This document shows, piece after piece, positions 51,443 to 60,889 of a DNA stretch of 64,000 nucleotides. A model generated the notes under the pieces. It saw only the letters and a program-made list of their open reading frames with translations. It had not been told where the DNA came from and ran no database searches. The first letter of the stretch is position 1, and every line of letters begins with the position of its first letter. Position numbers and translations under genes: made by a program. The DNA comes from Ramlibacter terrae (GTDB lineage: Bacteria > Pseudomonadota > Gammaproteobacteria > Burkholderiales > Burkholderiaceae_C), in the NCBI GenBank assembly GCA_013127575.1, contig CP053418.1:4464001-4528000 (forward strand), in the 5' to 3' direction.

Positions 51443-52212
51443 TGCAACCAAGCGATGAAGTGCTGTTCGAAACCGAAGGGCCGGTAGCCGTCATCACGCT
51501 CAATCGCCCGGCGCAGCGGAACGCCATCAGCCGCGGCATGAACGATGGCCTGCGGATTGCATGGGAGCGCTTTGAAGCGGCGGCCGAACTCAAGGTGGCG
51601 ATCCTGACGGGGAGCGGCGACAAGGCGTTCTGCGCAGGCATGGACCTGAGGGAGGCCGCCAGCCTGAACTTGCGGGTGCCGCCGCGCAATTTCCTGCCGA
51701 TCCTTGGCGACACCGTGCACGTCAGCAAGCCAGTGATTGCGGCCGTGAACGGCTTGGCTTACGCGGGCGGCTGGCTGTTCGCCCAGATGTGCGACTTGTG
51801 CATCGCCGCCGATCATGCGGTCTTCGCCATTACCGAAGCGAAAGTCGGCCGCGGCATGCCCCGGGCCGCGCCGCTCACGAAGATGCTGCCGCAGCGAATC
51901 GTCATGGAGCTGCTGCTGACCGGACAACCACTCACGGCGCAGCGCGCCCACGCACTGGGCTACGTCAACGCAGTGGTACCGGCCGCGGCGCTCCGCGAAC
52001 ATGCCATGGCGATGGCCACCAGCATTGCGGCCAATGCGCCGCTCACGGTGCGGGCCGCGCGCGAACTGGTCTATCTGTCCTCGGAGATGGGCCGCTCCGC
52101 CGGCCTGCGCGCGGCTCAGCACCTGTTCGAGGCGGTCTACCTGAGCAGCGATGCACAGGAAGGACCGCTCGCGTTTGCGGAGAAGCGCGCGCCGGTTTGG
52201 ACAGGCGAGTAG
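51442..52212 (+). CDS. Enoyl-CoA hydratase/isomerase
   Basis: Intact, 256 residues. Oxyanion-hole segments FCAGMDLREAASLNL and AAVNGLAYAGGWLFAQMCDL are present; a glutamate in AITEAKVGRGMP sits where crotonases keep a catalytic acid, while the first catalytic glutamate is replaced, as in several isomerase or hydrolase members. ATG 51442 overlaps the previous stop (TGATG). Last gene of the rightward CoA operon. Confidence 0.86.
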   Translation: MQPSDEVLFETEGPVAVITLNRPAQRNAISRGMNDGLRIAWERFEAAAELKVAILTGSGDKAFCAGMDLREAASLNLRVPPRNFLPILGDTVHVSKPVIAAVNGLAYAGGWLFAQMCDLCIAADHAVFAITEAKVGRGMPRAAPLTKMLPQRIVMELLLTGQPLTAQRAHALGYVNAVVPAAALREHAMAMATSIAANAPLTVRAARELVYLSSEMGRSAGLRAAQHLFEAVYLSSDAQEGPLAFAEKRAPVWTGE

Positions 52213-52611
52213 ATCGCCGCTCAGTTGCACCAGGTGGCGGAGCTTGGCGCCACTGCTTCGGCAACAATGGCGGCGGATGGGGGCACACCGGCGTGACCAT
52301 CAAGCTCGCAAGAGGTAAGCCCTTCCGGTCATCTCGCCAGGCCAGCACAGCTCGCGTGCTTCAGTGCTGCGTCGATTCAGTTCCGAGAAGCGGAACCGTT
52401 GCTTAGCTCTAACACGACGCGCTGACTGAGCCCGTGCTCGAACGCCGCACTGCAACGTGCTGCGCGGTGTATTGCATGCTTGATACCGCCAGTAGCGGCC
52501 CCTCCCTGTTGCTGCCATGAGGATGCCATGCCCCCATCGGCTCACCGGATCGCCACGGAGCACCTCTGCCCTGCAGAAACGAACCGCCCACCCGCGATGT
52601 CAGCTCCCGAC
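52213..52611. other. Intergenic stretch of 399 bases
   Basis: Between the enoyl-CoA hydratase stop and IS30 copy 1. No gene or RNA is recognised; the last 20 bases are the left half of a palindromic repeat. Confidence 0.45.
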
Positions 52612-53842
52612 GGCGGATTCAACCGGTCAATGCAACACACTAACCACCGCGGAGGCGGAAGGAGTGTTGCAGATGAAGCGACGGCGGCCACGGATCTACT
52701 ACTCGGACAGCCAGAAGGCGCTGATGTGGGAGCGCTGGAAACAAGGCTGGACACTGCATGAGATTGGCAAGCTGTTTGATCGGCCTCACACGTCGATCCA
52801 CCAGATTCTTGCGGCGACGGGTGGATTCCGGCCGCCGCAACGAGCGCGATCACCAGATGCGCTGACTCTGGCCGAACGCGAGGAGATCTCCGGGCGATGG
52901 TGGCCGGCGAATCTATTCGATCAACCGCGGCTCGACTTGGGCGAGCACCATCGACGATCAGCCGAGAGATAAAGCGCAACGGCGGCTGCGACGGCTATCG
53001 CGCTAGCCTAGCCGATGCGGCGGCTTGGGATCGAGCGCGGCGCCCTAAGACCTGCAAGTTGCGGAACAACCGCGCGTTGGCCCGGCTCGTAGCTGAGAAG
53101 CTCCGGCTGCTCTGGGCGCCGGAGCAGATTGCAGGTTGGCTCAAGCATACTTATCCGGGCGACCAGAGCCTCCACGTGTCACACGAGACCATCTACCGCA
53201 GCCTGTTCATTCAAGCGCGTGGCGCCTTGAAGAAGGAGCTGCTGGAACACCTGAGACGCACGCGCGGGATGCGCCGCTCTCGGCACTACACGCAGAAGAC
53301 GGCGATCCACGGGCAGATCGCCGATGCCGTTTCGATCAGCGAGCGACCCGCTTCGGTCGAAGATCGAGCCGTGCCTGGCCACTGGGAAGGTGACTTGGTC
53401 TTCGGCAGTCGCAACAGCCAGATTGCCACGCTGGTCGAGCGACAGACGCGATACGTGATGCTGGTGAAGCTCGGTGGCAAAGACTCGCAGACGGTCGTCA
53501 ACGCCCTGATCAAGAATGCCCGCAAGCTGCCGCAGGAGCTCTATAAATCCCTGACACGGGATCGAGGCACAGAGATGCATGCCCACAAGCAGTTCACCAT
53601 GGCCACCGACATCCAAGTCTTCTTCTGCGACCCCCAGAGCCCCCGGCAACGCGGAAGCAACGAGAACACCAACGGTCTACTCCGTCAGTACATGCCGAAG
53701 GGCATGGACCTCTCGGACTTCTCCCAGACCCAGCTCAACGCAATAGCGAGACAATTGAACGAGAGGCCGCGCAAGACGCTCGGCTTCCACACGCCCGCTG
53801 AGATGTTCAGCGAATGTGTTGCGTTGACCGGTTGAATCCGCC
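52612..53842 (+). mobile_element. IS30-family insertion sequence, copy 1
   Basis: 1231 bases. Terminal inverted repeats begin GGCGGATTCAACCGGTCAAT on the left and, read inward from the right, GGCGGATTCAACCGGTCAAC (about 24 of 27 match). It is flanked by a direct repeat of AC (52610-52611 and 53843-53844), the 2-bp target duplication usual for this family. Removing the element restores a palindromic repeat copy. It carries one transposase gene. Confidence 0.88.
52673..53835 (+). CDS. IS30-family transposase
   Basis: About 387 residues. N-terminal helix-turn-helix regions: SQKALMWERWKQGWTLHEIG and SIRSTAARLGRAPSTISREI. The catalytic DDE triad sits in HWEGDLVFG, TRDRGTEMHAH and GSNENTNGLLRQYMPKG, the IS30 form with the NENTNGLLR block. 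Copy 2 has one more C near 52893, so the frame change there in copy 1 is a single-base loss. The stop lies inside the right inverted repeat. Confidence 0.88.
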
Positions 53843-53861
53843 ACCCGAAGCGGACGTAGGC
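53843..53861. repeat. Palindromic repeat, copy 9, right half split by IS30 copy 1
   Basis: ACCCGAAGCGGACGTAGGC after the IS; the left half, GTCAGCTCCCGAC, ends at 52611. Joined, the two halves resemble repeat copy 8. Confidence 0.65.
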
Positions 53862-53960
53862 AGGATTCTTCGTGCAGCTGCAGTGTTGGCGCACCATGGA
53901 AGTTCCTCCGCATACACTCGCTTTGCGGGTTGCGTGACCGCAAGACCCGCTGGAGAGTGG

Positions 53961-54778
53961 ATGTCCTCATCGTCTGCGGATCTTTTCTCACGCTTGCGCC
54001 CAAGGTTGATGGCCATCGGCTATCGCATGCTTGGCTCCGTGCAGGAGGCCGAGGACTTGGTGCAGGATACTTGGCTGCGTTGGCACGATGAGGTCGAGAG
54101 TGGTCGTGCCTCCGTGCTCGTCCCCGAGGCCTGGCTCGTCACGGTTACTACGCGCCTAGCAATCGACCGCCTGCGCTCAGCCAAGCTGCGACGAGCGGCC
54201 TATCCGGGCACTGGCTGCCGGAGCCCCTCATCGAGGAAGGACCGGCTACCCCGGAGCAGATCCGCGAGCTGGCCGATGACGTGTCCATCGCCTTCCTCGT
54301 GCTGCTCGATTGCCTGACGCCGGAAGCACGCGCAGCATTCCTGCTAAGAGAGGTCTTCGAAGCCGACTATGAGCAGATCGCCGTGGCCATCGGGAAGAAC
54401 GAGGCGTCTGCCCGGCAGATCGTGCACCGCGCCAAGCAGCGTCTGGTCAAGGCACGCGGCGCGAACAGGCAACACGTGCGAACCCCTCCCCAAGAGCAGT
54501 ACGCGCTGCTTCGCCGCCTGATCAAGGCCATCACTCGGGGCGACTTTGACGGCATTCGGGCGCTGCTGGACGAAGAGGCCGCGCTGATGGGCGACTTCGG
54601 CGGCGTCGGTCCCAGCCTGCGCTCAGCCTTGAGCGGAGCCCGGCGGATTGCCCAGCTTTACTACGCGCACTATCTGCGACATGGAGACAGCATGCGGCTC
54701 GAACTCGCGCTGTTGAACGGTGAGTGGGCACTCTTGCGTTACCTGCACGAGGAGCTGGAGTCCGTGCAAGCCTTCTAG
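53961..54778 (+). CDS. ECF41-type RNA polymerase sigma factor (SigJ-like)
   Basis: About 271 residues. Sigma region 2: RLMAIGYRMLGSVQEAEDLV and QDTWLRW; region 4: LREVFEADYEQIAVAIGKNE and ASARQIVHRAKQRLVKARG. A C-terminal SnoaL-like extension of about 95 residues follows, as in ECF41 factors, where it replaces a separate anti-sigma factor. The linker phrase HWLPEPLIEEGP is typical; it is reached through a frame change near 54215. The DGGGK-like motif of the extension is degenerate. The AhpD-like gene and an ECF41-type promoter lie just downstream. Confidence 0.87.
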
Positions 54779-54957
54779 TTCGACGCAGGCCGCATCTCGC
54801 AGGTGCGGATACAGCGCAATCCCGCGAAGTTGGCGGGCATCAAACGGCAGAGCCACTTACTGCGACGCGGCGAATCTCTTTGAGTTTCCCGTTCGGGGTG
54901 GTGCATCCACTGCAACCATCGCGGAACGACTGCGGACGCAATGCATTCTCCGGACTG

Positions 54958-54984
54958 TGTCACAGCGCCTTCGAGTCAAACGTC
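54958..54984 (+). promoter_or_regulatory. ECF41-type promoter
   Basis: TGTCACA (54958-54964), 16 bases, then CGTC (54981-54984), about 60 bases before the AhpD-like start. This matches the promoter I know for ECF41 factors upstream of their partner oxidoreductase or decarboxylase genes, including the spacing. Confidence 0.8.
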
Positions 54985-55044
54985 TTGTGGGTGAGAGGTC
55001 GAGTTCGGCCTCCGCCATGATCCACATCGAAAGGAAATTGACTC

Positions 55045-55492
55045 ATGAATCGCGTTGTTTGGTTCAGGCGTCTCCCGAGGGCGCCAAGGCTATCGGGGTG
55101 CTGCACCACTTCGTCACCAAGAGCACCAGTCTTCCGAGCTTGCTGATTCACTGGTCTTCCTTCGGGTGTCGCAGATCAACGGCTGCGCTCACTGCATCGA
55201 CATCCACACCCGTGATCTGCTTGCTGAAGGCATGTCGGTCGAGAAGGTGGTGCTCGTTCCCGTCTGGTACGAGGCGCAATACCTGTTCTCCGAGCAGGAG
55301 CGCGCCGCGCTGGCGTGGTCGGAGGAGGTGACACGCGTGAGCGAGACCCACGCCTCCGATGACGCCTACGCGGCGGCGTTGGCAGTGTTTGGCGAGAAGG
55401 ACCTTGTCGATCTGACCCTCACCGTCGCCGCCATGAATGCCATCAATCGCATGGGCGTAAGCTTCCGCATGAAGCCGCGGGCCAAAGCGTGA
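55045..55492 (+). CDS. AhpD-like carboxymuconolactone-decarboxylase-family protein
   Basis: About 149 residues. The start (MNRVVWFQASPEGAKAIGVL) and VFLRVSQINGCAHCIDIHTR with its CxxC redox pair are joined by frame changes near 55065 and 55135. Then LAEGMSVEKVVLVPVWYEAQ and NAINRMGVSFRMKPRAKA. Genes of this family are the standard partner of ECF41 sigma factors. It is probably transcribed from the TGTCACA/CGTC promoter. Biochemically, peroxidase-like or alkylhydroperoxidase activity is expected. Confidence 0.85.
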
Positions 55493-55545
55493 GCTGCCGG
55501 GCCGGCTCTCCCCGCGTGTGATCCGGCTCCTGTCGCACCCGGAAT

Positions 55546-55569
55546 GACTGCTTCTGGCCGAAAGCAGTC
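55546..55569. repeat. Palindromic intergenic repeat, copy 10
   Basis: The most symmetric copy: perfect 8-base arms GACTGCTT and AAGCAGTC around CTGGCCGA. It lies 54 bases after the AhpD-like stop. Confidence 0.75.
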
Positions 55570-55617
55570 CTGATAGTGCCGACTGGGCACCCGGTACGAT
55601 CTCGGAAGGAGGTCAGC

Positions 55618-56475
55618 ATGTTCAAGATCGACGCGCCAGAGAGCCGCACAGTTGCCCTGTACTGGGATTTCGAAAACATTCATGCCGGGTTATGCGAGGA
55701 AAGGGAGCCGGGTCATATGGACGGCCAGACCTCCGATTCAAGCCGCAGGACCCCTTGGTCAACGTGCAGGCGGTGGTCGACTTGGCCGCATCGTTTGGCC
55801 CGATTGCGATCAACAGGGCGTATTGCAACTGGCAGTTTTATGGGCGCTATCGCGATGCCCTGCTCCAGAACGCGGTGGAATTGGTCCAGCTTTTCCCGCC
55901 CGGCGGTGCAGCCAAGAATGGCGCTGACATCAAGCTGTGCCTCGATGCAACGGAAGACGTAGGTCGCTTCGACCACATTGGAACAGTGATGATCGTTGGC
56001 GGAGACAGCGACTTCATGCCGGTGTCGCAGAAGATCAAGGCCGCCGGCAGGACCTGATCGGAGTGGGAACTCGCAAGGCAACGAACCGCCATTGGGCAAA
56101 GAGCTGCCACGAGTTCCGCTATTACGAGAACTTGATCGAGGTGAGAGAGGAACCGGCGCCCAACCCCGTCCAGGCCGAGCCGGGGTTGCGGGCGATGTGG
56201 AAGGCGTGGCCGTAGCGGCCGCACCTGAGGAGGCGGGTCCCTCGCCCGTCATCGCACCTACCGACCTGATTCGACGGGCGTTACGACTTCTCGCCGAGAA
56301 GCGAGGAGATGTCTGGGTCAACAAAGGTGAGATCTGGCCGATGGTCAAGCGTCTGGATCCCACCTTTGAGCCCAGCGAGCATGGATACGCGACCTTCACC
56401 GGCATGCTGAAAGGGCTCGAAGCCCTCATCGAAGTACGAAAGGGCGAGAACGATCAGCAAGTCCGCTTGCGATAG
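55618..56475 (+). CDS. NYN-domain ribonuclease-like protein with C-terminal LOTUS domain
   Basis: About 284 residues. NYN/PIN-like acidic motifs: ALYWDFENIHAGL (residues 12-24), NGADIKLCLDATED and VMIVGGDSDFMPVSQKIKAA. A C-terminal OST-HTH/LOTUS domain reads LIRRALRLLAEKRGDVWVNK, IWPMVKRLDPTFEPSEHGYA and TFTGMLKGLE. Frame changes lie near 55720, 56055 and 56205. A strong ribosome site (AAGGAGGT) precedes the ATG. Such proteins (limkain-b1 type) are thought to act on RNA; the role here is unknown. Repeat copies flank it. Confidence 0.85.
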
Positions 56476-56491
56476 AGGCGAGCGGCACGGC

Positions 56492-56519
56492 TGCTGTCGG
56501 TCGGCCAGGAGCGGACGTC
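56492..56519. repeat. Palindromic intergenic repeat, copy 11 (loop inverted)
   Basis: TCGGTCGGCCAGGAGCGGAC followed by GTC, 17 bases after the NYN stop. The loop GGCCAGGA is reversed relative to the other copies. Confidence 0.5.
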
Positions 56520-56698
56520 GCCGTTCGAAGCATTGCATGCCTCCGCTCTTCCGCTCTGAGCGCAGGCCTGACGGCGGCACAGATGAGCGACGCGTCGAGA
56601 TCCGTAGCAACAGGCCGATCAAGTAGGCGCGTTGTCCACCATCGCCGGCGTGCGCGGGTGCGGAGCTCAGGCCGCTTCGCTGTCCATGGCTTTCCACC

Positions 56699-57739
56699 TC
56701 AGCGTGCCGGGGGCAAGAGCCCGGTGACGGCCTCGGCCACCAGCTCGGTCGACTCGCCCCACATCTTGCTCAGGACGTAGGTCTTTCCGCCTGCGTGGAA
56801 TGCCAGGCCATCTTCGCAGAAGTACCGCTTCGGGTCTTTGGTTGGGAGCAGCGCCATCGCCGCCGCGCCGCTCAAGGTGCCTTCCGCCTCGGCGAACATG
56901 TTCGATTGCCGGGAGGGTGCCGCGTTGATGATCTGCTGCGGCGTCACGCCCAGTCGCACCGCTTCCGAGATGAGTTCCAGCATGAAGCGTCTCTTCGGAA
57001 GACCGGTTTTGAGTCCTTCCGAGGTCTGGATCTCGTACTTGGTGAAGTCCCGGCCCGCCGCTTCAGCCCGCTCGCGGCGCTGGATCTTTTCGCGGATGGC
57101 GATCTGGTACTCCTCGGCCAAGGGCAGAGGGATGATCTGGTGGATGTCCACCACAATCTCGCCGGCGATACGGGCCGGGATCATGCGCATGCACCTGATG
57201 TCCACGCCGCGCTCGATTAGCCAGAGGACGGTGGATGTCACCTCCTTCGAGAAATCAGCAGCCAGCAGGATGATCCGAAGATTGTCCGTAAGCTCCAAGT
57301 CATCGTCGGGATTGCCCAAGAAGTCGCGGATGCGCTGCTCGGCATCCTCTTCGATGCCTTCGCGCCGGAGGAACTTCGCGTGCGTAGCCACGGCCTTGTC
57401 GAAGGTCATCGCCGACACCATGGCTGCATACCGCACCGCCTGCAGCTCCATGTGCCCGCCGTCGTCGGTGCGCTTCAATTCGACGACTACGAGGTTCAAG
57501 TGCAAGTCCGGGCACAGCAGGTCGATCCGCCGGTTCGCGCCTTCCCACTCGGAGAATTCCTCGGTGAGGACCAGCAGCCCCTCCTCGATGCATTCCGGCG
57601 CTTGCTTGAGCGCCTGCTGGATGTGGTCGCGCTCCCGTACCTTCAAGGCGCCGAAGCTCTCGACGTCGACCGTGTGCAGGCTGGGTGTAGGGGCACTCTT
57701 CAATATGAATAGCGGCATGCGAAAAGAATCTGAGGACAA
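56699..57739 (-). CDS. Unknown protein with PD-(D/E)XK-like (NucS/DUF91-type) nuclease core
   Basis: Intact, 346 residues. The region NRRIDLLCPDLHLNLVVVEL-KR (residues about 69-90) carries D...ExK, followed by HMELQAVRYAAMVSAM, the usual continuation in NucS-like and DUF91 nucleases. A C-terminal segment (LISEAVRLGVTPQQIINAAP) resembles a DNA-binding or restriction-system adjunct. Start at 57739; MPLF at residue 8 is an alternative. It is bounded by repeat copies 11 and 12. A DNA-repair or defence nuclease is possible. Confidence 0.75.
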   Translation of the reverse strand: MSSDSFRMPLFILKSAPTPSLHTVDVESFGALKVRERDHIQQALKQAPECIEEGLLVLTEEFSEWEGANRRIDLLCPDLHLNLVVVELKRTDDGGHMELQAVRYAAMVSAMTFDKAVATHAKFLRREGIEEDAEQRIRDFLGNPDDDLELTDNLRIILLAADFSKEVTSTVLWLIERGVDIRCMRMIPARIAGEIVVDIHQIIPLPLAEEYQIAIREKIQRRERAEAAGRDFTKYEIQTSEGLKTGLPKRRFMLELISEAVRLGVTPQQIINAAPSRQSNMFAEAEGTLSGAAAMALLPTKDPKRYFCEDGLAFHAGGKTYVLSKMWGESTELVAEAVTGLLPPAR

Positions 57740-58097
57740 GAGCGATTCTGTGATGCGTCTTTACCGGTGTCCGGGTTATTGCGCGGTCAGACGGCTTCCT
57801 CACACGCAAACGCTGGCATATCTAGAGGGCACTGTTTGACGACACATGAAGTGGTCAACGTGCATGGTGGCCCTTTCGGCCTGTACCGGTCACTGCGGGT
57901 CCGCCGCGATCGCACTCACCACCACTTGCGTGTGGGCGCATGGGCCCAAGCCATTTGGTAGTCAGCTACTTTCGGTAGGCAGCAACGTGACGGCGCGCCC
58001 CGGAGGACATTGAGGGCTGCTTTTGGCCGGCAGCAGATTTCTGCGGCGGCCGCAGCCTGGGCCGGCCGCGGGTCAGCAGAGAGCTAACATTGCTGGC
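57740..58097. other. Intergenic stretch with one palindromic repeat
   Basis: No gene accepted. A short plus-strand frame (57767-57961) has no supporting features. A repeat copy lies at 58014-58040. Confidence 0.45.
58014..58040. repeat. Palindromic intergenic repeat, copy 12
   Basis: Core CTGCTTTTGGCCGGCAGCAG followed by ATTT, 58 bases before the next gene. Confidence 0.6.
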
Positions 58098-58628
58098 ATG
58101 AACGAGCCGATCACACGAGACGTCAGGGACCTTGCGCAGGAAGTGCTGGCCAGCGGTCTGCCACCCACTGAGCATGTCATTGACGACGTCTTGCACGCCA
58201 TCGAACGCTCGGTGCAATGGCGTGCGGTGTACGACGGGCTTTGTTCCCGATTCGGCAAGGCGCTCGTCAATCAGATGATAGGGCGCTGGGCCAGCAGCAT
58301 CCCGGGTTGGCCAGCGCGCGCCGATCGCGCACAGGTAGCGTCTCACACCAACACACTTTCCGAGAGCTACAGCGTCCTCGTGCCTTCGATCCGCAAGTTA
58401 TCCGCCGAGGAAAAGCGCGTGCTGGCTGGGAACGAGGTTCTGGCGTTCTTCCAGACCTACCGCCCAGTGCTCGATCGCAGCGCGCTCCCGCCGCATCGAG
58501 GCGAACTTGAAGGCCGCGTGCTTCAGGGTGATCCCGCTGAAGAAGCGTTCCTATCCGTGATGGCGGCCCACGGGCTCGACAGCACATCCCTGCGGGCCGC
58601 AATAGCCGACCGCAGCGGCGGAGACTAG
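58098..58628 (+). CDS. Hypothetical helical protein
   Basis: Intact, 176 residues, no recognised family. It starts MNEPITRDVRDLAQEVLASG and is predicted mostly alpha-helical; a central block is KALVNQMIGRWASSIPGWPA and a C-terminal one LVPSIRKLSAEEKRVLAGNE. A single gene between a repeat and IS30 copy 2. No function is suggested. Confidence 0.7.
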   Translation: MNEPITRDVRDLAQEVLASGLPPTEHVIDDVLHAIERSVQWRAVYDGLCSRFGKALVNQMIGRWASSIPGWPARADRAQVASHTNTLSESYSVLVPSIRKLSAEEKRVLAGNEVLAFFQTYRPVLDRSALPPHRGELEGRVLQGDPAEEAFLSVMAAHGLDSTSLRAAIADRSGGD

Positions 58629-58677
58629 CGGCCGCTGGAGCGGCTCTTTCAGGCCGGCCGCAATGGCTGGTATGGGT

Positions 58678-59893
58678 GGCGGATTCAACCGGTCGATGCA
58701 ACACACTAACCACCGCGGTGGCGGAAGGAGTGTTGCAAATGAAGCGACGGCCACGGATCTACTACTCGGACCGCCAGAAGGCGCTGATGTGGGAGCGCTG
58801 GAAGCAAGGCTGGACACTGCATGAGATCGGCAAGCTGTTTGATCGGCCTCATACGTCGATCCACCAGATTCTTCCGGCGACCGGAGGATTTCGGCCGCCG
58901 CAACGAGCGCGGTCACCGGCTGCGCTGACGCTAGCCGAACGGGAGGAGATCTCCCGGGCTATGGTGGCCGGCGAATCTATTCGATCAACCGCGGCTCGAC
59001 TTGGCGAGCACCTTCGGCGATCAGCCGAGAGATCCAGCGCAACGGCGGCTGCGACGGCTATCGCGCCAGCCGGCCGATGCGGCGGCTTGGGATCGAGCGC
59101 GGCTCCCCAAGACCTGCAAGTTGCGGAACAACCGCGCGTTGGCCCGGCTCGTAGCTGAGAAGCTCCGGCTGCTCTGGGCGACGGAGCAGATTGCAGGTTG
59201 GCTAGAGCATACTTATCCGTGCGACCAGAGCCTCCACGTGTCACACGAGACCATCTACCGCGGCGTGTTCATTCAAGCGCGTGGCGCCAGGAGCTGCTGG
59301 AACACCTGAGACGCACGCGCGGGATGCGCCGCTCTCGGCACTACACGCAGAAGACGGCGATCCACGGGCAGATCGCCGATGCCGTTTCGATCAGCGAGCG
59401 ACCCGCTTCGGTCGAAGACCGAGCCGTGCCTGGACACTGGGAAGGTGACTTGGTCTTCGGCAGTCGCAACAGCCAGATTGCCACGCTGGTCGAGCGACAG
59501 ACGCGATACGTGATGCTGGTGAAGCTCGGTGGCAAAGACTCGCAGACGGTCGTCAACGCCCTGATCAAGAATGCCCGCAAGCTGCCGCAGGAGCTCTATA
59601 AATCCCTGACCCGGGATCGAGGCACAGAGATGCATGCCCACAAGCAGTTCACCATGGCCACCGACATCCAAGTCTTCTTCTGCGACCCCCAGAGCCCCCG
59701 GCAACGCGGAAGCAACGAGAACACCAACGGTCTACTCCGTCAGTACATGCCGAAGGGCATGGACCTCTCGGACTTCTCCCAGACCCAGCTCAACGCAATA
59801 GCGAAACAATTGAACGAGAGGCCGCGCAAGACGCTCGGCTTCCACACACCCGCTGAGATGTTCAGCGAATCTGTTGCATCGGTTGAATCCGCC
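58678..59893 (+). mobile_element. IS30-family insertion sequence, copy 2
   Basis: 1216 bases, near-identical to copy 1 over most of its length but with small deletions. The left end begins GGCGGATTCAACCGGTCGAT. The right end has lost a GACC near 59879. No target duplication is seen (GT on the left, GC on the right). The right flank GCCGAAAGCAGAAGCC is the right half of a palindromic repeat. Confidence 0.85.
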
Positions 59894-59935
59894 GCCGAAA
59901 GCAGAAGCCGGTCACTCGGGAAGCTCAAGGTCTGA
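58739..59935 (+). pseudogene. Decayed IS30-family transposase
   Basis: The same protein as copy 1 but broken by a lost G near 59003, a further loss near 59072 and a 7-base deletion near 59287 relative to copy 1. The catalytic half (from LLEHLRRTRGMRRSRHYTQK to the NENTNGLLR block) is intact. Loss of GACC in the right repeat removes the normal stop, so the frame runs on to 59935, beyond the element. The 7-base deletion argues for real inactivation. Confidence 0.8.
59894..59909. repeat. Palindromic repeat, copy 13, right half at IS30 copy 2
   Basis: GCCGAAAGCAGAAGCC directly abuts the right end of IS30 copy 2 and equals the right half of the repeat core. The left half is not clearly recognisable at the other end. 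Confidence 0.5.
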
Positions 59936-60889
59936 AGCTCCGGGGATCACTGCTTTCCTCAGTTCTTCGTTGCGGATCCCGAACGGAATCAGCACGGAAG
60001 GGGTGGATGACGCCGCCGTCTCGAGGTGTACGAGTTGATCATCAAAAAAGATGTGCGGCTTCAGCACATCGAGTACGCGCTTCTTCTCGATGCCGCCCAT
60101 CAAGAACAGCTCCGCTGCGTCAAATCCCCAAGAACGGAGAGTGGTAACGACGCGCTCATCTGCTGGAGCGTTGCGCGCGGTGACTATGGAGACGCGTAAA
60201 GCTGGAACGTACGAAGGCTCCTTCAAGGAGCGCTTCGCCTCAAGCCTTTGGAAAAATCCGATTCGGGTGAAAAGGTCTTTGAGGGGCCCCGGTTCATGCG
60301 GTGTTGCCCTATTCGCAACCTCGTAGTCATGGTATGGCTGAAGACTGTTCACGCGAACGTAAACTTTCTCCGCCTCGTCGTTCGCAAGCACGCCGTCGAA
60401 GTCGAAAGCGATTCGCAGTTCGTGGTCTAAGTCATCGTCGGCTACTTTCGAGGGAAGTACCAAACCCGCCGGGAAGCCCCTCATCGTGGCGTCCACAACG
60501 TCACCCCGGTGCGCACTCAGGAAGAGCGACGCATCGAAGGCGCCGATATACAGGTGGGGTGACTGGCCCGAGAGAAACGCGCCACGTGAAATCGCCAAGC
60601 CATAGTGGCGGCACGAACGAAAGAAGCGCTGTCCTGTATCGGGGCTGTTCCTCGATAGTACGACCACCTCCACTGGCTGCTGATCTGGGTAGAGCTCGTT
60701 AAGTCTGAGCAGTCGCCGAATAAATGGAAAAGCGACCCCTCGTTCAAACGGAAGATCGAGTCTTCCGAGCTGATATTTCCTGTATGCCTCGACACCTTGG
60801 TCATCAAAGACACCGTTCGCTTCGTCCATGTCGAACACTGCGCGGCTCGAAACGGCGACTACAAGCTTCTTATCGATAGGGTAAGCCAT
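59912..60889 (-). CDS. 5'-nucleotidase, cytosolic NT5C1-like family
   Basis: Intact, 325 residues. HAD motif I is IAFDFDGVLANDEAEKVYVR; motif II VSIVTARNAPADERVVTTLR; the lysine motif LMGGIEKKRVLDVLKPH and motif III/IV IFFDDQLVHLE follow. The N-terminal block KKLVVAVSSRAVFDMDEANG is typical of the family. It dephosphorylates nucleoside monophosphates in the cytosol. Convergent with the IS30 transposase. Confidence 0.87.
   Translation of the reverse strand: MAYPIDKKLVVAVSSRAVFDMDEANGVFDDQGVEAYRKYQLGRLDLPFERGVAFPFIRRLLRLNELYPDQQPVEVVVLSRNSPDTGQRFFRSCRHYGLAISRGAFLSGQSPHLYIGAFDASLFLSAHRGDVVDATMRGFPAGLVLPSKVADDDLDHELRIAFDFDGVLANDEAEKVYVRVNSLQPYHDYEVANRATPHEPGPLKDLFTRIGFFQRLEAKRSLKEPSYVPALRVSIVTARNAPADERVVTTLRSWGFDAAELFLMGGIEKKRVLDVLKPHIFFDDQLVHLETAASSTPSVLIPFGIRNEELRKAVIPGASDLELPE

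Noticed and set aside
57767..57961. Short plus-strand ORF
   Set aside because: No ribosome site, no family, atypical composition; likely chance.
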